Shown here: piece by piece, positions 1 through 5,677 of the stretch
How the letters are laid out: each line of letters begins with the position of its first letter
Numbering within the stretch: position 1 is the stretch's first letter
From: CAZPMO01 sp964587515
GTDB taxonomy: Bacteria > Pseudomonadota > Alphaproteobacteria > MPNO01
Length of the DNA: 5,677 nucleotides
Assembly: GCA_964587515.1 (NCBI GenBank)
Contig: CAZPMO010000240.1
Span: 1-5,677, forward strand
Direction: 5' to 3'
Program-made: the position numbers and the translations under genes
Notes under the pieces: model-generated
Database searches by the model: none
What the model was told of the DNA's origin: nothing
What the model saw: only the letters and a program-made list of their open reading frames with translations

Positions 1-293
<293 letters not shown>

Positions 294-320
294 GATATGG
301 ACTCGTCTACCTTTTCGCTA

Positions 321-744
321 CTACCAGCGATAATGGGAAAATGCCTTATTGGCTTCTGCCATCCGATGCGTGTCTTCACGCTTTTTTACCGCCGCGCCGC
401 GATTGTTCGCGGCATCCTGTAATTCATTGGAAAGCCGTTCGGCCATCGTGNNNNNNNNNNNNNNNNNNNNNNNCCTCGATCGGCACCTGGTAGGTTGCGC
501 CGCCAACGCGTCGGGAGCGCACTTCCACCGTGGGCTTCACGTTATCGAGTGCTTCGTGGAATACCTTTACCGGCTCCTGGCCGGTACGTTGTGAAAGCGT
601 ATCGAGCGCGCCGTATACGATCTGCTCGGCGACCGACTTCTTGCCCTGAAGCATCAGACAATTGATGAACTTGGTCAGCACGATATCGCCAAACTTGGCG
701 TCAGGCAGAACTTCACGTTTTTCGGCGGCGCGACGACGTGGCAT
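321..744 (-). CDS. rpsG: 30S ribosomal protein S7, interrupted by an assembly gap
   Basis: S7 is a primary 16S rRNA-binding protein that nucleates assembly of the 30S head and lies near the E site and mRNA exit. From ATG 744 the reading frame gives 90 clear residues, MPRRRAAEKREVLPD through the beta-hairpin region SRRVGGATYQVPIE. After the N run the protein resumes in another frame at TMAERLSNELQDAANN, continues with AVKKREDTHRMAEANKAFSHYRW, and stops at TAG 323-321. Aligned with E. coli S7, E90 precedes the gap and the T after it is residue 115. So 24 residues are missing and the full length would be 156, the usual alphaproteobacterial size. The frame change is therefore explained by a wrongly sized gap and not by a real frameshift; I treat the gene as functional. 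It begins 9 bases after rpsL and ends 27 bases before fusA. Confidence 0.97.
451..473. other. Assembly gap of 23 N inside rpsG
   Basis: Twenty-three N interrupt the rpsG coding sequence. The base at 474 is the first base (G) of codon 91, matching the valine expected there. The base at 450 is the last base (C) of codon 114. If S7 has no insertion or deletion, 70 bases are missing where 23 are written, so window coordinates left of the gap are about 47 bases too small relative to the true genome. The missing part should encode the conserved stretch that in E. coli begins VRPVRRNALA. Confidence 0.93.
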
Positions 745-750
745 TTCGTT

Positions 751-755
751 CTCCT
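751..755 (-). promoter_or_regulatory. rpsG ribosome binding site overlapping the rpsL stop
   Basis: AGGAG at 755-751 lies 6 bases before the rpsG ATG. Its first two bases are the last two of the rpsL TAG stop (756-754). The layout favours translational coupling: ribosomes finishing S12 end on the S7 start site. It also fixes the ATG at 744 as the rpsG start. Confidence 0.85.
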
Positions 756-1125
756 ACTTGGGCCGCTTGGCACCATATTTTGAACGGCGCTGGCGCCGCT
801 CGGTCACGCCCTGCGTGTCAAGCGTCCCGCGAATGACATGGTAGCGCACGCCGGGAAGATCCTTCACCCGGCCGCCGCGAATCAGCACCACGGAGTGTTC
901 CTGAAGATTGTGACCCTCTCCCGGGATATAGCTGGTCACTTCGAAGCCATTGGTCAGGCGAACGCGCGCGACCTTGCGCAGCGCCGAGTTCGGCTTCTTG
1001 GGCGTCGTCGTGTATACCCGCGTGCAGACGCCTCGTTTTTGCGGGCATCCCTGCATCGCCGGGACCTTGTTCCGCGCGACCGGCGGGGTTCGCGGTTTGC
1101 GTATCAGCTGGTTGATCGTCGGCAC
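754..1125 (-). CDS. rpsL: 30S ribosomal protein S12
   Basis: S12 sits at the decoding centre of the 30S subunit and affects accuracy of tRNA selection and streptomycin response. The 123-residue product aligns end to end with E. coli S12. It carries the conserved core CPQKRGVCTRVYTTTPKK, then PNSALRKV, the EVTSYIPGEGHNLQEHSV stretch, and RVKDLPGVRYH, and it ends SKYGAKRPK. Lysines K43 and K88, the classical streptomycin-resistance positions, are wild type, so no resistance is predicted from them. D89, the residue methylthiolated by RimO in E. coli, and P91 are present. The start is GTG (1125-1123): it gives the universally conserved MPTINQL terminus, has a Shine-Dalgarno upstream, and no ATG lies in frame nearby. 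It is the first gene after the intergenic promoter and is followed by rpsG 9 bases later. Confidence 0.98.
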   Translation of the reverse strand: MPTINQLIRKPRTPPVARNKVPAMQGCPQKRGVCTRVYTTTPKKPNSALRKVARVRLTNGFEVTSYIPGEGHNLQEHSVVLIRGGRVKDLPGVRYHVIRGTLDTQGVTERRQRRSKYGAKRPK

Positions 1126-1135
1126 GCCGTGCGAT

Positions 1136-1140
1136 TCCTC
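1136..1140 (-). promoter_or_regulatory. rpsL ribosome binding site (supports the GTG start)
   Basis: GAGGA at 1140-1136, in the context TGAGGAA, ends 10 bases before the GTG at 1125. It is the only good Shine-Dalgarno match near the start and supports GTG as the initiation codon. The spacing is slightly long compared with the 6-7 bases seen for rpsG and rpoC in this window. Confidence 0.7.
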
Positions 1141-1171
1141 AGATTGTGCGAGGGCGTATTCGCGTCTAACG

Positions 1172-1194
1172 ACCGCGCATACCTTATGCGCGGT
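1172..1194 (-). promoter_or_regulatory. Perfect 10-bp hairpin in the rpsL leader
   Basis: On the minus strand ACCGCGCATA (1194-1185), a 3-base loop AGG, and TATGCGCGGT (1181-1172) form a perfect inverted repeat ending 46 bases before the rpsL start. No T run follows (CGTTAGACGC), so it is not a standard intrinsic terminator. It could be a structural or regulatory element of the leader, possibly for ribosomal-protein feedback, or only an mRNA-stabilising stem. The structure is seen; any function is inference. Confidence 0.6.
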
Positions 1195-1292
1195 TCAACG
1201 CCAGCTACGGCCTCGCGTTAACTTATGTCCCCAAATAACGGAAGCAGCGTCTAGGATGGACACCTACCACCAGCTTCCCCAAGGAGGCGCGC

Positions 1293-1321
1293 AATATAGG
1301 CAGGCCCCTTAGGTCAGTCAA
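1293..1321 (-). promoter_or_regulatory. Predicted str operon promoter (TTGACT, 17 bases, TATATT)
   Basis: The -35 box TTGACT (1321-1316, preceded by C to give the alphaproteobacterial-favoured CTTGAC) and the -10 box TATATT (1298-1293) are separated by exactly 17 bases. Each differs from the sigma70 consensus by one or two bases. Directly after the -10 comes GCGCGCC (1292-1286), a GC-rich discriminator of the type found at rRNA and ribosomal-protein promoters under stringent (ppGpp) control. Transcription would start near 1286 and read rpsL, rpsG and fusA. The boxes are seen directly; activity and stringent control are inferred. Confidence 0.8.
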
Positions 1322-1384
1322 GCAAAAGACGCGTGAAAATGTCGCGACGTAAATGGCTGTTTTACTGGAGATTTCGAGCCGTTC

Positions 1385-1420
1385 GCCGGCGCCCGAACGC
1401 GGTTACGATCGGGCACCGGC
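1385..1420 (-). terminator. GC-rich hairpin after rpoC, without a T tract
   Basis: On the minus strand GCCGGTGCCCGA (1420-1409) can pair with TCGGGCGCCGGC (1396-1385) across a 12-base loop, giving 12 bp including one G-U pair in RNA. It begins 13 bases after the rpoC TAG stop. The following bases, GAACGGCTCGAAATC, hold no run of T, so a classical Rho-independent terminator is not supported. It may protect the rpoC mRNA 3' end, cause partial termination, or act with Rho. Confidence 0.5.
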
Positions 1421-1433
1421 AAAGGATCGAAAA

Positions 1434-4400
1434 CTACACCGCGGACGACGCTTCCTCGCTCTCGTCGGAACCGATCAGGGCGGTGTCCTCGGATACGGAT
1501 AGATCGGCAATTTCCTTGTCCCGATCGGCCGCCTCGACACGCTGTTTGTTCATGTAAGCGCCGGTTCCGGCCGGAATCAGGCGCCCCACGATCACGTTTT
1601 CCTTGAGACCGGTAAGATTGTCGATCCTGCCGGAAACCGCGGCCTCTGTGAGGACCCTCGTGGTTTCCTGGAAAGACGCCGCGGAAATGAAGGACTGGGT
1701 CTGCAACGACGCCTTGGTGATGCCCTGGAGCACCGGCAGTCCGGTCGCCTGCTTGAGACCCTCTTCCTTCGCCTTGTCGTTCACCTCGTCGAACTCGATC
1801 CGGTCGATCTGCTCGCCCGCGAGGAAGGTCGTTTCGCCAGGATCGGAGATCTCCACCTTTTGCAGCATCTGGCGGGCGATCACCTCGATATGCTTGTCGT
1901 TGATCTTCACGCCCTGCAACCGGTAAACGTCCTGGATTTCCTCGATCAGGTAGTTGGCAAGCGCCTCGACCCCCAGCACGCGGAGGATGTCGTGGGGCAC
2001 CGGATTGCCGTCCATCAGCAGATCGCCGCGTTCGACATAGTCCCCTTCCTGGACGCTGACATGCTTGCCCTTGGGCAACAGGTACTCGACCGGTTCGGCG
2101 CCCTTGGTTTCGGGGTGGACGATGATCCGGCGCTTGGCCTTGTAGTCCTTGCCGAATTCGACGCGTCCTTCACCCTCGGCGATGACCGAGAAGTCCTTGG
2201 GCTTGCGCGCCTCGAACAATTCGGCCACGCGCGGCAGACCGCCCGTGATATCGCGCGTCTTGGAGGTTTCTCTTGGAATACGGGCGAGCACGTCGCCGGC
2301 GTGCACCTTCGAGCCCGGCTCCACCGACAGGATCGCGTCGACCGAGAGGAAATAACGGGCCTCGGCACCGTTCGGCAACTCGATCACATTATCCTTGGCG
2401 TCGCGCAGCGTGACCCGGGGGCGAAGATCGGTGCCCTTGGGCTGCTGCTTCCAGTCAATCACGGTCTTGTATGAAATGCCCGTGGCCTCGTCCACCACGT
2501 CCCGCATCGACACGCCGTCGATGAGATCGACATAATTCGCGATGCCTTCCTTCTCGGTGATGATGGGCAGCGTATACGGGTCCCATTCGGCAAGCCGATC
2601 GCCCTTCTTGACTTCTTTGTCGTCGTCGACCAGCAGCTTCGCGCCATAGGGCACGCGATAGCTCGCCCGTTCCCGACCCTGTTCGTCGATCAGCACGATT
2701 TCCGTGTTACGCGCCATGACTATAGGAATGTCCTTGCTGTCGATCACGACATTCCGGTTGCGAATCGCGACCTTCGCGTCGGACGCCGCCTCGATGTTGG
2801 ACTGCTCCGCGCCACGCTGCGCCGCGCCGCCGATATGGAAAGTCCGCATGGTAAGCTGGGTGCCCGGCTCTCCGATCGACTGCGCCGCGATGATGCCGAC
2901 GGCTTCACCGATATTCACCGGCGTGCCGCGGGCGAGATCACGACCGTAGCACTTGCCGCAGACGCCGATCTTGGTATGGCAGGTAAGCGCCGAACGGATC
3001 ATCACCGTCTCGACGCCGGCTCGGTCGATCTCGTCGACCAGGGCCTCGTCGATCAGGACACCGGCCTTGACCACGACATCGCCGCTCAGCGGATCGACGA
3101 TATTCTTCGCCGCGCTGCGCCCGAGGATACGATCGGCCAGGGTCTCGATGACCTCGCCGCCCTCGATCACCGCGCTGACGGTCAGGCCTTCCTTGGAACC
3201 GCAATCTTCCTCGATCACGGTGCAATCCTGGGCGACATCCACCAGACGGCGTGTCAGGTAACCAGAGTTCGCGGTCTTCAGCGCGGTATCGGCCAGACCC
3301 TTTCGGGCGCCGTGCGAGGAGTTGAAGTACTCCAGCACCGTCAACCCTTCCTTGAAATTGGAGATGATCGGCGTCTCGATGATTTCACCCGAAGGCTTGG
3401 CCATCAGGCCACGCATCCCGGCGAGCTGTTTCATCTGAGCAGCGGAACCGCGGGCGCCCGAATGCGCCATCATATAAACGGAGTTGACAGGCTGACCGGG
3501 CGGCGCATTGGAAATACCGTCCATCATCTCGGTCGCGACTTCATCGGTGCATTGCGACCAGGCATCGATCACCTTGTTGTACTTTTCGCCTTGGGTGATC
3601 AGGCCGTCGAGATATTGCTGCTCGTATTCCTTGACCTTTACCTGGGTCTGGGCGACCAGCTTTTCCTTCGCCACAGGAATAATGAGATCGTCCTTGCCGA
3701 AAGAGATTCCCGCTTTGCAGGCATGGCTGAAACCGAGTCCCATCATCCGATCAGCGAAAATCACGGCCTCCTTCTGACCGCAGTGGCGATAAACCAGATC
3801 GATGACGTTGGTCACCTGTTTCTTGGTCAGCAGGCAGTTGATGTTATCGACGCCGACTTCCTGATGCTTGGGCAAAATCTGCAACATCAAAGCCCGGCCC
3901 GGGGTCGTCTCCAACCGGCTGACGATCGGATTGCCATCGCTGTCGACGGTGTCTATCCGCGCCTGGATTTTGGCATGGAGGGAAACGGTGCCGACATCGA
4001 GCGCCTGTTCGATCTCTCCGATGCCGCCGAACACCATGCCCTCGCCCGGCTCGCCCTCGCGTTCGAGTGTCATGTAATACAGACCGAGCACGATATCCTG
4101 GGACGGCACGATGATCGGTTTGCCGTTGGCGGGGCTGAGAATGTTGTTGGTGGACATCATCAGGACGCGCGCCTCGAGCTGCGCTTCCAGCGACAGCGGC
4201 ACGTGCACCGCCATCTGGTCGCCGTCGAAATCGGCGTTGAAGGCCGTGCACACCAGCGGATGAAGCTGGATCGCCTTGCCCTCGACCAACACCGGTTCGA
4301 ACGCCTGAATGCCCAACCGATGCAGAGTCGGCGCACGGTTCAGCAGAACCGGGTGTTCGCGGATAACCTCCTCGAGGATATCCCAGACCTCGGGCCGTTC

Positions 4401-5612
4401 CTTCTCGACCATGCGCTTGGCCGCCTTGATGGTGCTGGCCATGCCGTATATTTCAAGTTTCGAATAGATGAACGGCTTGAACAGTTCGAGCGCCATCTTC
4501 TTCGGCAATCCACACTGATGCAGCATCAGTTCCGGACCGACCACGATGACCGAACGTCCCGAGTAATCAACGCGCTTGCCCAGCAGATTCTGCCGGAACC
4601 GGCCCTGCTTGCCCTTGAGCATGTCTGAAAGAGACTTCAGCGGCCGCTTGTTGGCGCCGGTGATGACCCGGCCGCGCCGACCATTGTCGAACAGCGCGTC
4701 GACCGCTTCCTGGAGCATCCGCTTTTCGTTGCGCACGATGATATCGGGCGCCCGCAGTTCGATCAGCCTTTTCAGCCGATTGTTGCGATTAATCACGCGC
4801 CGATAGAGATCGTTGAGATCGGACGTCGCGAACCGGCCGCCGTCGAGCGGCACCAGCGGGCGCAGTTCGGGCGGGATGATCGGCACGATATCAAGGATCA
4901 TCCATTCCGGCCGGGTCCCGGATTCGATGAACGATTCGATCAACTTAAGCCGCTTGACCAGCTTCTTGCGCTTGGCCTCCGATCCGGTTTCCCGCAAATC
5001 GGTCCGCACCGTTTCGCGTTCTTCTTCCAGTACAATCTCGCTGAGAATGTGCTTTAGCGCCTCGGCGCCGATACCCGCGTTGAACGAGTCCTCGCCGAAC
5101 TCATCCTGCGCATGGATATACTGATCTTCCGACAGCAACTGCTTTTCCTTCAGTTCCGTCAGTCCGGGCTCGATCACCACGAAATTCTCGAAATAGAGTA
5201 CCCGCTCGATATCCTTCAGCGTCATATCGAGCAGCAGCCCGATACGGCTCGGCAGAGACTTCAGAAACCAGATATGCGCCACCGGCGAAGCCAGGTCGAT
5301 GTGACCCATGCGATCGCGCCGCACCTTGGAAAGAGTCACCTCGACGCCGCATTTCTCGCAGATGATGCCGCGATACTTCATGCGTTTGTATTTGCCGCAC
5401 AGGCATTCGTAATCCTTGATCGGACCGAAAATCCGGGCGCAGAACAGCCCGTCGCGTTCCGGCTTGAAGGTCCGGTAATTGATGGTTTCGGGCTTATTGA
5501 TCTCGCCATAGGACCACGAGCGGATACGCTCGGGGCTGGCGATCGAGATCTGTATCTGGTCGAAGGTCTGCGCTGTTGAGACCTGCCCGAAAATATTCAT
5601 CAATTCGTTCAT
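1434..5612 (-). CDS. rpoC: DNA-directed RNA polymerase subunit beta'
   Basis: Beta' forms the catalytic half of RNA polymerase with beta and holds the active-site magnesium. The 1392-residue protein is complete (E. coli 1407). In order: zinc site 1 with C70, C72, C85, C88; clamp helices that bind sigma near 265-310; switch 2 around K346-R-V-D349; the catalytic loop N459-A-D-F-D-G-D465 with Mg-binding D461, D463, D465; the bridge helix around 760-795 (FNSSHGARKGLADTALKT); zinc site 2 with C804, C878, C885, C888; the trigger loop with M922 and H926; the SI3 insertion typical of Proteobacteria (about 933-1118); then the second trigger-loop half from D1121 and the conserved C-terminal ASFQETTRVLTEAA region. 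No key residue is missing. ATG 5612 has AGGAG 7 bases upstream and gives the expected MNELMNIFGQ terminus. rpoB should lie just upstream and rpsL follows after 308 bases. Confidence 0.99.
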   Translation of the reverse strand: MNELMNIFGQVSTAQTFDQIQISIASPERIRSWSYGEINKPETINYRTFKPERDGLFCARIFGPIKDYECLCGKYKRMKYRGIICEKCGVEVTLSKVRRDRMGHIDLASPVAHIWFLKSLPSRIGLLLDMTLKDIERVLYFENFVVIEPGLTELKEKQLLSEDQYIHAQDEFGEDSFNAGIGAEALKHILSEIVLEEERETVRTDLRETGSEAKRKKLVKRLKLIESFIESGTRPEWMILDIVPIIPPELRPLVPLDGGRFATSDLNDLYRRVINRNNRLKRLIELRAPDIIVRNEKRMLQEAVDALFDNGRRGRVITGANKRPLKSLSDMLKGKQGRFRQNLLGKRVDYSGRSVIVVGPELMLHQCGLPKKMALELFKPFIYSKLEIYGMASTIKAAKRMVEKERPEVWDILEEVIREHPVLLNRAPTLHRLGIQAFEPVLVEGKAIQLHPLVCTAFNADFDGDQMAVHVPLSLEAQLEARVLMMSTNNILSPANGKPIIVPSQDIVLGLYYMTLEREGEPGEGMVFGGIGEIEQALDVGTVSLHAKIQARIDTVDSDGNPIVSRLETTPGRALMLQILPKHQEVGVDNINCLLTKKQVTNVIDLVYRHCGQKEAVIFADRMMGLGFSHACKAGISFGKDDLIIPVAKEKLVAQTQVKVKEYEQQYLDGLITQGEKYNKVIDAWSQCTDEVATEMMDGISNAPPGQPVNSVYMMAHSGARGSAAQMKQLAGMRGLMAKPSGEIIETPIISNFKEGLTVLEYFNSSHGARKGLADTALKTANSGYLTRRLVDVAQDCTVIEEDCGSKEGLTVSAVIEGGEVIETLADRILGRSAAKNIVDPLSGDVVVKAGVLIDEALVDEIDRAGVETVMIRSALTCHTKIGVCGKCYGRDLARGTPVNIGEAVGIIAAQSIGEPGTQLTMRTFHIGGAAQRGAEQSNIEAASDAKVAIRNRNVVIDSKDIPIVMARNTEIVLIDEQGRERASYRVPYGAKLLVDDDKEVKKGDRLAEWDPYTLPIITEKEGIANYVDLIDGVSMRDVVDEATGISYKTVIDWKQQPKGTDLRPRVTLRDAKDNVIELPNGAEARYFLSVDAILSVEPGSKVHAGDVLARIPRETSKTRDITGGLPRVAELFEARKPKDFSVIAEGEGRVEFGKDYKAKRRIIVHPETKGAEPVEYLLPKGKHVSVQEGDYVERGDLLMDGNPVPHDILRVLGVEALANYLIEEIQDVYRLQGVKINDKHIEVIARQMLQKVEISDPGETTFLAGEQIDRIEFDEVNDKAKEEGLKQATGLPVLQGITKASLQTQSFISAASFQETTRVLTEAAVSGRIDNLTGLKENVIVGRLIPAGTGAYMNKQRVEAADRDKEIADLSVSEDTALIGSDESEEASSAV

Positions 5613-5677
5613 GTACGTTCTCCTGATCCTCTGATGTCGGTTGCCGCGGTTTCGATATGGCTAACCGATCAGTTAGG
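5613..5677 (-). other. Spacer upstream of rpoC, probably rpoB-rpoC intergenic
   Basis: These 65 bases carry the rpoC ribosome binding site and an imperfect 16-bp palindrome (5676-5661; CTAACTGATCGGTTAG on the minus strand, 7 of 8 pairs if G-U is counted). Two of three minus-strand frames stop at once, by TAA 5675-5673 and TGA 5671-5669. The third stays open but does not read like an RpoB tail. So rpoB ends at or just beyond the window edge, and which stop is its own cannot be decided here. No promoter is evident. Confidence 0.5.
5620..5624 (-). promoter_or_regulatory. rpoC ribosome binding site
   Basis: AGGAG at 5624-5620 is spaced 7 bases from the rpoC ATG, in the context CAGGAGAACGTAC. It fixes the start at 5612 over the in-frame ATG four codons downstream (M5). 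Confidence 0.85.

Larger units (their letters stand above)
1126..1433 (-). other. rpoC-rpsL intergenic region (3' hairpin, promoter, str leader)
   Basis: This 308-base spacer has no credible gene on either strand. Read along the minus strand it contains, in order: a GC-rich hairpin 13 bases after the rpoC stop, about 60 more AT-rich bases, a sigma70-type promoter (1321-1293), a leader of about 160 bases if transcription starts near 1286, a perfect hairpin in that leader (1194-1172), and the rpsL ribosome binding site. The order suggests rpoC mRNA 3'-end processing or partial termination followed by fresh initiation for rpsL-rpsG-fusA. Extents of the transcript and leader are inferred from the promoter position. 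Confidence 0.75.

Noticed and set aside
424..744. A 106-residue truncated S7, or rpsG as a pseudogene
   Set aside because: The apparent stop comes only from reading across the mis-sized N run. The downstream half continues as perfect S7 in the next frame and ends at the canonical residue.
818..1048. Minus-strand frame overlapping rpsL in another phase
   Set aside because: It is an alternate frame of a highly conserved ribosomal protein gene.
1166..1180. A four-codon upstream frame (M-R-G-R-stop) in the rpsL leader hairpin
   Set aside because: AAGG sits only one base before the ATG, too close to serve as a ribosome site, and the start is buried in a stable stem. A frame this short is expected by chance.
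950..1312. Plus-strand open frames running from opposite rpsL into the rpoC-rpsL spacer
   Set aside because: They overlap rpsL and the promoter, their composition is antisense-like, and no conserved product is seen.
1333..1557. A 74-codon plus-strand open frame over the rpoC 3' end and spacer
   Set aside because: Half of it mirrors rpoC codons and no ribosome binding site or recognisable protein is present.
1860..2474. A 204-codon plus-strand open frame opposite the rpoC C-terminal part
   Set aside because: Same mirror-frame composition as the larger antisense frame, and no independent support.
2835..4628. A 597-codon open frame on the plus strand, antisense to rpoC
   Set aside because: It lies wholly within conserved rpoC, its protein is rich in the D, H, L and R expected from reading GC-rich codons backwards, and no ribosome site or known domain is seen. 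It is a mirror frame of rpoC.

Overview
The window is a slice of the core transcription/translation gene cluster of a GC-rich bacterium. All genes lie on the minus strand, in transcription order rpoC (RNA polymerase beta'), rpsL (S12), rpsG (S7) and the start of fusA (EF-G). The direct junction of rpoC to the str operon and the protein sequences point to an alphaproteobacterium. The evidence is the MNELMNIFGQ start of beta', the S7 tail ending in SHYRW at canonical position 156, and the 123-residue S12 starting MPTINQLIRKPR. The beta' reads more like Rhodospirillales-type proteins than sphingomonad ones, but the order is not certain from one window.

Layout from right to left, the direction of transcription. 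Positions 5677-5613 are spacer upstream of rpoC; rpoB is expected just beyond the edge. rpoC fills 5612-1434 and is intact. A 308-base spacer (1433-1126) follows. It holds a GC-rich hairpin just after the rpoC stop, a strong sigma70-type promoter with a GC-rich discriminator, and a leader of roughly 160 bases with a perfect 10-bp hairpin. rpsL (1125-754) starts with GTG. rpsG (744-321) follows after only 9 bases, its Shine-Dalgarno overlapping the rpsL stop. rpsG is interrupted by a run of 23 N that sits in an otherwise intact gene. fusA starts at 293 and runs off the left edge at residue 97.

The genes make the catalytic subunit of RNA polymerase, two 30S subunit proteins and the translocation GTPase, a set that is co-regulated with growth rate. 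The new promoter between rpoC and rpsL suggests that the str genes get transcription of their own in addition to read-through from rpoBC.

I see no mobile element, CRISPR array, tRNA, defence gene or undescribed system here. The points worth a second look are the mis-sized assembly gap in rpsG, the leader structure before rpsL, and the lack of room for an E. coli-type S7 operator between rpsL and rpsG.
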